Below, in pieces: positions 45,201-55,778 of a stretch of DNA of 64,000 nucleotides. The DNA is from Telmatactis stephensoni (Eukaryota; Cnidaria; Anthozoa; Actiniaria; Isophelliidae): contig JALIZF010001722.1 in assembly GCA_029948255.1 (NCBI GenBank), forward strand, positions 1 to 64,000, in the 5' to 3' direction. Positions within the stretch are counted from its first letter, which is position 1, and the number at the start of each line of letters is the position of its first letter. Below the pieces are notes generated by a model. The model was not told the origin of the DNA and searched no databases. It saw only the letters and a program-made list of their open reading frames with translations. Position numbers and translations under genes: made by a program.

Positions 45201-48200
45201 ATTGCTTCTTCCTCAATCACGTAGTTTTGTTCAATTGAATCAGTAAAACTACCAGCTTCAATTGATTTCTTTTCTCTACTAGTATCGTCCATCAAAATGT
45301 TCAGTTCCATGCCATCTTCATCTTTCAGTTCCTCATACGATCCTTGGAAGTCAATAACACCGTCCTTCATTACAACAATGCGATCAGCACTTGGAAGGTA
45401 TTTTAGTTGGTGGGTGACTAGAATTCGTAGTTTGCCAGACAACTCGTCACAAATACACCTGTCAAAAATGCGTTGCCCAACCTTTGCGTCGACGGCACTT
45501 AATGGGTCATCCAATAAAAAGATGTCGGCATTTGCGTATACTGCCCTCGCTAAACTAACACGTGAACGCTGACCTCCACTGAGGGTGATACCTCGTTGGC
45601 CGATAACACTAAGATTTCCCTTGGGAAACCTTTTGATGTCTTCCTGAAGCACGCACACATCCAAAATCCTTTGATACCTTTTCTCGTCATATTCCTTTCC
45701 AAAGATGATGTTATCGCGAATGGTTCCAGAGAATATCCACGGAATTTGAGAAGCGTAAGCAATTTGACCTTGAGTGGACACTTTTCCTGTGGTAGCTGGA
45801 ATTTCACCCTGAATAGCCATCAAAAGTGATGTTTTTCCACTTCCTACTGGTCCAGTGACAATCACCAACTCATTCTGTTTTATGTCCAGGCAATTGTCGT
45901 GTAGGATGTTTAGATTGTTGTCCCACGCAGCTGACAAATGCATTAGACCTATATAGTTGTACTCCCTTCCAATATCCTTTTTCTGCCGGTTACTTTCAAA
46001 AGTCATTGCTTCAGTTTGTGTTTCCAAAGGACTTTTATGTGTAAATTGAGACAAGTCACTTCCACACTGAAGGAACTGCTCAATTCGCTCAAGGGAGACT
46101 TTTGCTTCTTGTACCATTCGATATCCATAATCAACATAGTAAAGCATCGTGACGCTCACTATTCCTGCTATGGTGGAGATTGTAAAAATGTCCATGGACG
46201 ACAGTTGGAAGCCAGCATAAATCATGGTTATAACTGCAATCAGAGTAGTTACAGCTTCTGAACATATCACAAGTGTTGTATTGATAGAATAAAAGGCGCT
46301 TTTGTGAAAAAGGACTCTTGCTTCCTTGCTGAAAAGTAGAGAGTAAAGTGTTAGTAAATAAATAGAACTTTACGTATTTAGTAGAGCCCTACCAACTCCG
46401 TCAAACTCCCGAGAGGGAACCAGAGAATAGTTCGAGTTAACCGAATGGTTGGTGTCGAACTTGAAGTATGTTTTCTGCATGTGTGGTGAAGTATTTGTCT
46501 TTCAGCCAAAGACGAAATGCTGCACCATGCCAAAGAAACAGAGACCAGAATTTAATCAGATTTGAAATCACTACTTTTCCATGCGGTTTCCCGTGATTAT
46601 ATTTAAAATTCAAGGTTCTTCTGCATCAGTGATCTTTTGCGAGGTTTAAGTCTTACGAAAAGTACGGAGTTCGAGTTCAATTTTAAGATCAAAATCCTCA
46701 AAAGAAGGCCATTGTGGATCTTGTCCACATGTGATATCTTACCTCCTGATGTCTTTCACTTTACTGATGTAATTTTCTTCCCATGCAAACGCCTTAACAG
46801 CTCTTATACCCGAGATGATCTCGTGAACAATACCAAGGCGTGTGTCTGTACACCGTGCTTGTTCCTGTCGTAATTTGGTGAATGTTCCAGCCACAAGTGT
46901 TGTTAGTGCTAAGGGAACTAAAGCGAAGCAGATGCCAGCAAGTGACTGCCAACCAATCAACAACCACAAGGATAAAATGCAAGCCATAATGACAAATGGT
47001 GCTGATATCAAAAGTGAACTCATCAGCACTAACTCTTCCATTTTGTCTACATCATTAGATACCAAATTTTGAATGTGTCCAAATGTTACTTGCGAGAGAA
47101 TATGGCGTCTTGTTTTCAGGGTCTAAAAGATAACGGAGATTGATAATGGTTTGAATCACAAGTTGGCCCAAAGCTCAAATAGGATGCGAACATGTCTTAA
47201 GTCTCGAGCTGGTTGCAGAAAAGCTCCCTCAGAACAATATGTTCTTCAACAATTCCCAACACAGTTGGCACCATCATGGTAGAGGCATTTGAACAACTTA
47301 TAGACAACAACGACCAAGATTTCTTTTGAAGAAATGGTCAATACTCAGCGTGCGCCCAAATGTGGCAATAAAAACGACATCACTTGTATTAATTTTCTCA
47401 GAATTGTATAATAAATATGTTATTGGTCCATTAACCAGGGAATAGAGCTGTAAAAATACACAGCTGTATTAGCTGGTTAGTCGACCAATAACCTATATAT
47501 ATTGTAGACAACAACGGCAAATATTCTATTATTAGAAACTGTTCGTTAATTATCACCAAGGTGGTGGTGTTCAGAGAAGGGGCAACTTTTTTCAAAATCA
47601 ACTCGAATGTGGGGGCTACATCTTTTTGGCTATGGAAAAAATAGGGGGCACAATTCTTAAAGTTGAGTTTTTTTCATATAGTATATCAAATGAAGACTTT
47701 ATCATTATATTATCTATAACGTTATTTTACATTTAAACTAGACGCACTCGTGCGTTCACTCGTGCCCATGTGAAAGGGAGCCCAAAATCGGCCTAAAAAG
47801 GACAGTAAGAGCGATTGGCAGGTTGTTGTTAATAAACTTTTTAACAAGACGCTTCTGGAAGCGTACACTGGTTGCCTGTAGTTCAACAAGCCGCAGTAAT
47901 AAAGACCTTTTTTGAATCGGCTAACTTAAACTAAAGAAATTAAATTTTTGTAAGCTCAGCAACTTTAAAGATAGTAATAGCTTGTTATCGTCGACCACCG
48001 GGTGATGCCAGATCAAATGGTCCGGCGTCCTTATCTGATCACTGTCAGTTTGTCTGTCAGCAGCTATTAGTGTTTGCCTTTGTCCTTCTATTATGGGTAT
48101 TATATATCTCACATGCAAAAATATTAGAGTGATTTTCATAAACCTGTGAAATAAAACTTAGCTTATTAAACACTACTAAACTCTTAAGCTTTTGTTTTCT

Positions 48201-50619
48201 ATTGTTTGAATTTGATTATTACACATTAATAGCTAAAATTTGTTTCACGGGTTTATGAAAATCACTCTACCAGCGATTATACCAGTTTATTCAACACTTT
48301 ATTTCACTATATATCTAAATTGTTTGCTGTAACGACTTCTACAACGGCGTTTTGACACAATAACAAATCATTTTTTTGTTTCGTTCATGTTTCAGATGTT
48401 TTATATATGAATAACAGTACACCTTTTGCTGTTCATTAACCGCAATGAAACATTCATTCAAGCGAAAGAGCATTGTCATTAGCGCGAACAGACATACAAT
48501 AACGCGAACGGAGGCTCAAGAGTGTGATGAAAGTTCATTAAGAAATTTAGCATGAAATTTGACAATCATGAAGATGCTTGCGTGGATTCATTAACGTTTT
48601 CAAACTTTCATTAGCGTTTTTGAGCGATCAATAAACAAATAGCGAGCTGAAGCCTCTTCCAACTTACAGCCCATTTCTTAACATAGTGGAGCAGGCTATA
48701 AAAGTTTACTTGTCCCGTCCAGAACAGCAACGTTTAATGGGAGACCGAGCAGAATCAAGAAGACAAGGCCTTCCCCTTGGAGAGTTTGGAAAACGACTGC
48801 TCCTTAGGGCAACTACAAGATATATAAATGCCATCACTCCACAGAAATGCATACAGTGGTACAACCACATGGAAACATATATATATGCAAACAAAAATAT
48901 CTTCAAAGAAGTTTAAATCAAGTAGACATTCAAGGATAAATGCACTTTTTGTTTTTGAAAATCTATTGTAAAAGCACAATATTGGTCTTGTATTGCGTAA
49001 ATAAATGTCCAAAACACTGTATTGAATGCATATTTTTGTTTATTGATGGCACAAAAACACTAATAAAAGTTTGAAAACGTTAATGAACCCACAAAAAAAT
49101 CTTCATAATTGTCAAATTCTATGCAAAATTTCTTAATGAACATTTCATCGCATTCTTGAGACTCCGCATTATTGTATGCCTGTTTGCTCTAATGTCAATG
49201 GTTCTTCACGTAAATGAATATTCCTTTGCTGTTAATGAACAGCAAAAGGTGTATTACGTGACCAAACGCGTCAGGTCAAAATACAAGTTCCATGCAATGG
49301 TCTGGTCCAGAATTTCGATAATTAAATTCAGTACAAAAACCTTTCAAGATCTCTTGAATGAGAAATATAATTGACTTGCCTCTATATGTGTTCGTTTAGC
49401 AACATGTAGGGTGAGAAATTCGTGGATTTCCAGCTCAAAGGACCTAGTCTTTATCGCGGGAGCTTCGCTTCAAGTACTCCATTTAGAGTTCGATATTTGG
49501 TCAAAGTATTGGAGATCAAGCTCAAAATAACAGCCCATTTTAAGCTCTTATAAATTTCTAGGAATATCTCAAGTGAAAAGCTCCATTTTACATTGTTTTA
49601 GTGCTGGAAGAGCCTGTCTCTAAAAGCTATTTTCTTTGTAGTCGGCCATTTTGCATTCCTATAGTTCCTGGCTTGCGTTAGCAGTCGCTCAAAGGTGATG
49701 AATGAAGGGCATTGTTTTTACGTTCTTAACCAATCAGAAGTGCCTCAGGACGAACAGAGAGAAAAAAAAAGAACATTTGCAGTTTACAACTCGTTCCCGG
49801 CCTATGGCCTGGGCACGACTAAATAGCCTGCGTTGCTGGCCTCAAGGGCTATATTCAAAAGAGCATTTTAGGCCATTGACAGCAATAATCACTGTCACTT
49901 TTGATATATGGGCTTCCTGTCAGATGCATCCAAGGAATCCCAAATTTTAGAGGGGTATGACTTTTAAAATTTCAAATTTGAGGGGGGTACATTTTTGCAA
50001 AGGCCTTTTTAAAACTTAACACACACCCCACACATACCCACCTTGTTTATTATTGAAGAAAAGTCCATTATGTTGGATATTTAAGCCCTACCTTCTGGTA
50101 GATACATTGGATTAGTGCTATCTTCAGTCGCATGCTAGCTACATAGCACTGATACTTCTGGTGCCTATCCATCAGAACAAACATCACCAACCCCAAGGAA
50201 AAACCTGATACAATCAGCGCCGTGTAGTAAACTTGGTGAGATCCCTGGCCAAGCATCTTCAAATAAAACCATAGTAAAATGGCATTGAAAACCCTCACTG
50301 AGTCGGCACAAAACCTTAGCAAAAGTATAAGTACATATTGTTGGAAGGAGAGGACTTGAAGGAGTGCTCTCCAAAGTCGAGGCCAGTGTTGTTGTTTGAT
50401 TTCAGAAGTCACTTCTTCCTTCCAAGCATCTTTAATCTGTTCTGCTATGTGTTCTGCTTTATTATCATTGGTCAGTCTGTACAAGTCATTATCTTTCAAT
50501 GGACGCTGATATCCAGTTTCTAAAAGTCTGTTCATCCAAGACATAGATAAAAGTGAGAAGAATCCTGCATCTTCTTTGGGGTTGTAGTAAGATGGATTTT
50601 GAAAACATTCCTTGTCCAT
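42237..50619 (-). CDS. ABCC4-like: ABCC-family transporter, MRP4-like, copy 2 (six exons, intact)
   Basis: Exons (5' to 3'): 50619-50092, 47122-46743, 46328-45070, 44582-44012, 43391-43255, 43144-42237; all GT/AG, phases as in copy 1, total 3783 nt, 1260 aa. ATG at 50619 (MDKECFQNPS); the frame is open above it. Exon 3 is one codon longer than in copy 1 (RQKKDIG). TMD1: RLWRALLQ, ILLLRFCADS, WFYLKMLGQ, then SLWLLIGWQSLAGICFALVP. NBD1: GPVGSGKTS, LSGGQRSR, IFLLDDPLSAVDA, VTHQLKYL. NBD2: GRTGAGKSS, QDPIVFVGTL, FSVGERQL, LLMDEATANVD, TIAHRLD. ATP hydrolysis should rest on NBD2, whose Walker B Glu is present, while NBD1 has Asp, usual for ABCC. Intron 1 is about 3 kb and holds a Tc1/mariner relic and a MITE. 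This is the best candidate for a working gene of the three. Confidence 0.9.
44635..44990. repeat. 138-bp direct duplication in ABCC copy 2 intron 3
   Basis: ATAGGTTAGAATCACTAATA through CCACGAAGTTCTGG occurs at 44635-44772 and again at 44852-44990, split by about 80 bp. Copies 1 and 3 have it once, so it is a recent local duplication. Confidence 0.75.
48127..48267. mobile_element. 141-bp MITE in ABCC copy 2 intron 1
   Basis: Ends GAGTGATTTTCATAAACC and the reverse complement of GAGTGATTTTCATAAACCCG, flanked by TA (48125-48126 and 48268-48269). GAGTGAT family. Confidence 0.75.
48420..49251. mobile_element. 832-bp internally deleted Tc1/mariner-superfamily element
   Basis: Ends CACCTTTTGCTGTTCATTAA inverted at both sides, TA target duplication (48418-48419 and 49252-49253). 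Further inverted motifs inside (TTAAGAAATTT.GCAT; CATTAACGTTTTCAAACTTT). It carries the last exon of a DDE_3 transposase (48668-48916), so the element is a deletion derivative of an autonomous one. Confidence 0.8.
48668..48916 (+). pseudogene. C-terminal transposase fragment (DDE_3, Tc1/mariner-like)
   Basis: Opens after a splice-acceptor-like AACTTACAG and reads SPFLNIVEQAIKVYLSRPEQ, then GDRAESRRQG and ITPQKCIQWYNHMETYIYA to a stop at 48914-48916. The (Y)SPFLN.(V/I)E motif is where the last catalytic acid of this transposase family lies. No ATG and no N-terminal two thirds: a remnant. Confidence 0.8.
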
Positions 50620-51421
50620 TCTGACCAAGCAAAAAGAAGAATTGAAAATGAGGAAAAGAAAAGAAGTACCATGTATGAAAGTGTTGCATTGTGTGTTTGG
50701 GTATTTGCGCTGGAGCACAAGCCGCTCGACAAAAATTGTTTAATAACAGCTGCTTTTGGTTGATTTGAGAACTAACATGATGGTTTCTTAGCTATTTGAA
50801 ACAAGTTTTTTTAGCAAACGTCCTTCATTCATGATTCCTTGGAGTTGAATCAAAAATTTCTGATTCCTTACTTTTCAGCCCACATATTCACAATTCTTTA
50901 ACAATTCAAAATCTTGGTCCATAATTCTGTTTAGCGTTTTAACCTCTCTATGAATCTTGCAAAATTTCCGTCTCACAGAATTTCACTGACTGTAAATTAA
51001 ATTGAAACGTATATCCCTGGCTTTGAAATACCTGTCTCGTAATTTCGAGTGAATATTAACCCCGTCTGAAACTGAGTCCTAGTTGAGTCTGCCAAGTTCA
51101 AAATACAGTGGTCTATCAACGAAACAAGTCACAATAAAACGTATAGCTTTCCACAGAGTAGAAACGTACCGGAACCAGCTCCTCACATTAATTTGTGAGT
51201 CGAGTCGAGCGCGCGCGCGTTGTGTAAGAAATATTCAGGCGGGAATATCAGTTATAGCGCGTGCAAATTACGTACCTTATTGATCCTTTACAACTTCTCT
51301 TGGAGTGAAAACAGTTCCGTCCATGTCTCAAGTGGAGCTCTACTAGTCCTTAGAAGTTCTTGCTTCTCAAACACTACCCTACACACAACGACAGAGTCCT
51401 TTAGAAGAAAGAATCATCGAA
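50620..51421. other. 5' flank of ABCC copy 2, nothing further recognised
   Basis: Up to about 50650 the sequence is similar to the flank of copy 1, then differs. It should hold the promoter, but no element can be named. A short CG-alternating run (GAGCGCGCGCGCG) lies near 51207. Confidence 0.4.
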
Positions 51422-51423
51422 TA

Positions 51424-52330
51424 GAGCAAATAACTTAACAACTAAATAGAGACAAATAGTAGCAAAACCCTTTGTATTCTATTGTTTCATTAGTACTATT
51501 TGTACTTTTTAGTTAGTACTTGTTCCCGACGTAGCTAATCGAACCAAATCGAACGTTCGATTAATCGAACTTAATCGAATTTAATCGAACTCAATCACGC
51601 GATTGGATTCGATTGAGTTCGGTAATCGAACAAAATCGAACTCTCACAAAATTTCTTGAGCAATCGAACTAATCGAACTGTTCGACTGAATTCGAGTAGT
51701 TCGATTAGTTCGATTGAGTTCGAATAGGTTCGATTTTGTTAGAAACAAACAGAGGACATTCGACTGGAAATGGGGTAATACAAGTATCATTAGAGTTAGG
51801 GTTTGTTCCAGTTATTGTCTTTTGCAAGTAAACGCCACGCATGCAGCTAGCAGTTTTGTTAGGGATCGCACAAGCTAGAACAGCAAAGCTGCCATTTACT
51901 AACGGCAAAGTGGGAAATAGACAAGTTAAGTCTGCAGTAAAACGTGTTTTCCAAAAGAAAATTGCCAGCTGCGCAGGCTACTTAGGTTGTTTTAAAAAGA
52001 AGTTACTAACTTCCACTCCGAAAGTCTAGTTCAATCAAGATATTACAAGTTAGTTATTAATTAAAACAGATTGTTCAAATGTCTAGTGGTAATTTTGGTG
52101 AAGTTAAGTTTTTTCAACGGTGTTCGATTGAGTTCGATTGGGTTCGATAAAGTTCGAAAATCGAACGCAATCGAACTCGCACAGAAATTTTTCGGTACGA
52201 TTGTGTTCGATTATCGAACTAATCGAACCCAATCGTTCGATTAAATTCGATTGGGTTCGATAAAGTTCGATTACCGAACGGTTCGATTAGCTACGTCGGG
52301 ACTTGTTTCACGGTTTTAGTGCTATCGCTC
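51424..52330. mobile_element. GAGTGAT-type MITE split by a nested foldback element
   Basis: TA on both sides (51422-51423 and 52331-52332), right end GAGCGATAGCACTAAAACCG when read inward, inner text GTATTCTATTGTTTCATTAG typical for the family. Removing the nested element (51525-52300 with one 7-bp duplication) leaves about 124 bp, the usual family length. Confidence 0.6.
51525..52300. mobile_element. 776-bp foldback element with TTCGATT arrays, 7-bp target duplication
   Basis: Ends CCCGACGTAGCTAATCGAAC and its reverse complement; ACTTGTT directly on both sides (51518-51524 and 52301-52307). Both end regions (about 200 bp each) are made of dozens of TTCGATT / AATCGAA heptamers, in both orientations; the centre is ordinary sequence without a recognised gene. 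A 7- to 8-bp duplication fits hAT or P-like families. The repeats look like clustered transposase-binding sites, which is inference. Confidence 0.75.
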
Positions 52331-52571
52331 TATCACTACATTTAAAATCATATAATCTAAATTGGGGTTCAAATTGTCCTCAGGGGCGGATCCAGAGTAG
52401 TTCACTTAGTTTCCGGGAACCACTCAGGTTTTTTCCAGAAAAAAAGAAACATTGAGATAATACAAATAATAAAATACAAATGGAACAAGTTAAAGCGTAT
52501 TTTACCTTTATTTGGACGCCATTTTGAATTATTTCCACAGGAAACCCACATATACTTGTCCCCAGTCTCCT

Positions 52572-53227
52572 TTTGTAGCGTCCTCGGAGACCCAGGGCGT
52601 CAGGGAGGGGGGAGGGGAGCGGAGGGGAAAGGAAAGAGGGGAAAAGGACGCCCTGGGCTTTTGACTACCCCTAACTTGTCTTGAGGCCAAAATTAATCCA
52701 ATTAGATGGTCTAACGTAAACAAAGTTCAAATGACAAAAATATCTGGCTCATTTCAATTATCGCTTTGATATAGTGACAGTTGCTCAGCCATATCCTGTG
52801 ACAAATTCCTCAAATACATTCTTGTTTCACCAAGGTCTTTGCAATTTATCTGATATTTTTCACTCTAAACTCATTGCTATTGCAAAATACATGAAAGAGA
52901 TTACGTATTTATTGTTTAAAAGTCGCGGTGAGCTGGAAACATGGTTCTTTTCAAAATAAACGTGACAGCTTGTATTGTTTAAAGTCGTGGCGATGCGTGG
53001 GGTCAACTTTTTTACTGGTAATTTTAGATGATTTTAATCTAATGGCACAAACGCTTCTGAATGGCCTCATTATAATTAAATTATAATGAGGCCAATCAGA
53101 GCCTTTGTTGATGTTTGGCCTCAAGACAAGTTAGGGGTAGTCAAAAGCCCAGGGCGTCCTTTTCCCCTCTTTCCTTTCCCCTCCGTTCCCCTCCCCCCTC
53201 CCTGACGCCCTGGGTCTCCGAGGATGC
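52572..53227. repeat. inverted repeat with 118-bp arms (CCCAGGGCGTC)
   Basis: Left arm 52572-52689 (TCGGAGACCCAGGGCGTCAG through AACTTGTCTTGAGGCC), right arm about 53111-53227 its near-identical reverse complement. The arms have a purine-rich G run. Probably the ends of one non-autonomous element; target duplication not found. Near the centre a short perfect palindrome, CTCATTATAATTAAATTATAATGAG. Confidence 0.6.
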
Positions 53228-53939
53228 TTTTGTAGCCTTTTCAAGTTTTGGTGAAGGAGGGGTGCCACAGGAATTTCTGGTTATCATAACGTGTGAGTTT
53301 ACAGTTTGGTTTCCCTGTGTGAACTACTGCACCGGAAACTGAGGGGGTCGTCAAGTAGTTTCCAAAGTTTAGTTCACAGGAAGTAAACACCCCGCAAGTA
53401 GTTCACAAAGGAAACCCACAGGAAAACCAAGCACAAATTTGCCATTTCAACTTGATTCTGATTGGCTAAAATCGGTGTGAACTAGTCCAGAAACTAGTGT
53501 AATATTCTACCCTGGGCATTGTCATAATGAGGTATGGGGAATCGCTCTGGCCTGGAACCAGCCAAAGCCAGGCGAAGTGCCAACATGGGCTGTCGTGCTA
53601 ACTCGAAACCGACTTACTCGCAAGGGTGGGTGGGTGGGTCGCCAACTGTTCTTCGTCGCGGCTCGAATGAACTGCATTAATTACAATAATTGTTCTTATT
53701 TTACATCCATTCCCCAGGGATAATAGTACCAATTCAAATGGATTTGAATAGTTTAAATGGCCATCATCGACCCTGGGGTTCCTGATCAAGAGGGAGTGAC
53801 CTAGCTCAAACGCCTGAAAGCAGTACGTCTACTGGCTACCGAGATTTGCGGTAAACCAGTAGGGGTCACTCGCCCTAATCAGGGACAAAAATTTGCAAAA
53901 CGGGTTTCCAAGAAATCCTTTGACTCGTCCGGTACACCA
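53228..53939. other. no gene recognised
   Basis: Short GTAGTTCAC/GGAAAC motifs recur in several places (53340-53420), a GGGTGGGTGGGTGGG run lies near 53624-53638. No coding signal. Confidence 0.35.
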
Positions 53940-54575
53940 AAAGTTCAGCCACACAGGCATAATGAATACAATCTGTCAGCCCCACAGACACAATCAGGTA
54001 CAAAATTTTCGCCCCACTACAGGAATGAACTGATAAAACTTTTCTGGCATGCACCTGATTAACTTCAGCTTACAGGCATAACTGATGCAGAATTTCAGCC
54101 ACATTTGGTACAAAAGTTCAGCTACACAGGCAAAAATTGAATTGGTGCCCTTTTTCATACTTTACACAATAACGTAACCCAGCCACACAGGCACAAATTG
54201 GAATTTTCCATCCTCGTGGGTAAAAATACTGCCACGCAGGCACAATTCAGCCTTTCGATTTCTCAGCCACACAGGCGAACTTGGACAAATTAAATTTCAG
54301 CCACACAGGCACATTTTTGGTCACACAGGCATAGATTGTATGATATTTGACGCACAGTCACAATCAATTCATACAAAAGTTCAGCCACACAGGCACTTTT
54401 TTGGCCACACAGGCATGGATTGTACAATATTTGACGCACAGTCACAATCAATTCGTACAAAAATTTCAGCCACACAGGCACGTTTTGGCCACACAGGTAT
54501 AGATTGTATCATATTTGACGCACAGTCATAATCAATTCATACAAAATTTTCAGCCACACAGGCATAAATTGGATA
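53940..54575. repeat. minisatellite built on CAGCCACACAGGCA
   Basis: About a dozen copies of CAGCCACACAGGCA-like words at irregular spacing, becoming regular at the right end: three units of 84 bp (TTGACGCACA at 54347, 54431 and 54515). Some frames stay open across it because 84 is a multiple of three; I do not read it as coding. Confidence 0.75.
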
Positions 54576-55079
54576 GTGTTTTTAGCCTCACATGGACATT
54601 TCATAAACAATTTCAGCAGCTCACGGGCAGGCTACGCACACAAACCTTTGACACACACACATTCAAAGCTTTATTATCTGTGGTTACAGTCCGGCATACC
54701 CACGTGGGACTGGCCGTTGCATTGCGCGACTTCAAGTACACGTGGCCACAAATATTGGCAAACGAAGTAAAAATCGTCTACAAATACAAGAAAATCAGAC
54801 TTTTCGTGAAACCATGCACTCAAATAAACGCGAGACCTCAATGAACAAAACCAAAGTCCCCTAAACGCGGGCACCAAGTCTGCAGTCCACAACCTTCACG
54901 GTTTGTTGCAAATTAGTGCAATTTCTTACAGTCCTTACAAAGTCTTACAAAGAGAGTTTCAGGGTTTTTCATTTCGTACACCAAGCTAAGGAGTTTATCG
55001 ATCAGTTCCATACTTACACATTTATTTTCACATTCAGGTTGCTATAATACACTGATATAATGAAATGAATATAAAGAAA
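54576..55079. other. spacer and start of ABCC copy 3 3' flank
   Basis: 54576-54900: no gene recognised. From about 54905 the sequence matches the 3' flank of copy 2 (ACACCAAGCTAAGGAGTTTA and so on) up to 55079, where a hairpin element is inserted. Confidence 0.5.
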
Positions 55080-55778
55080 CTCAAGTATGTTAAGGCCTGG
55101 GTTAAAGGTCAATTACAGCTAAAATCGATTTATTTTTCTTCTGACTTCGTTTTTTGCTCAGTCCTCACCAAAATTTGCATGGATGCATAACTTCATGACC
55201 TTAACATTTTAGGATGAAAAGTTTGGGGATTTGGTGGTCACGTGACCTTGAACCTCACTTCGATACACCCTCAAAACGTGAACTAAAATGGGGTGATGGC
55301 TATCACCTGTACTTGAAATGTTGTAGCATTTTTTAAGTTCTCCCTCTAAGAGGTATATGAATCTGCCTTAATACCTGAACCACCATTGCTCATTTAGGAT
55401 ATATTATGCAAAATAGGTCACGTGACCTGCTTTTTCAATCAAACATTTTCAAAAATCTCCTAAATGAGCAATGGTAGTTAAGGTGTTAAGGCAGATTTAT
55501 ATTTGCCCATCAGGGATAAGTGAAACTATACCGCAATGTCTCAAGTACAGATGATAGCCATCACCCCATTTTAATTCAAAATTTTAGGATTCATGGAAGT
55601 GAGGTTCAAAGTCACGTGATCACCAAATCCCCAAACTTTTCACCCTAAAATCTTAAGGTCGTCACGTTACATGCCCATGCCAATTTTTGTAAGTTTTGAA
55701 ACGTAAACGACTACAGAACAAAAAAAAAATTGATTTTAGACCCCCCACAAAGAAATCCCAGGCCTTAACATGCTTGAG
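55080..55778. mobile_element. 699-bp foldback element in the ABCC copy 3 3' flank
   Basis: Ends CTCAAGTATGTTAAGGCCTGG and the reverse complement of CTCAAGCATGTTAAGGCCTGG. The arms are mirrored nearly throughout (GGGGATTTGGTGGTCACGTGA; GATGGCTATCACCTGTACTT). The empty site in copy 2 reads TAAAGAAAATCGCATG. The target duplication is within an A run, 2-4 bp, and cannot be fixed. Confidence 0.8.

Noticed and set aside
51841..52029. 62-codon frame at the centre of the TTCGATT foldback element as a transposase
   Set aside because: Too short and without DDE or zinc-finger motifs.
54290..54844. Open frames through the CAGCCACACAGGCA minisatellite
   Set aside because: Open on both strands because the period is a multiple of three; no sign of a protein family.
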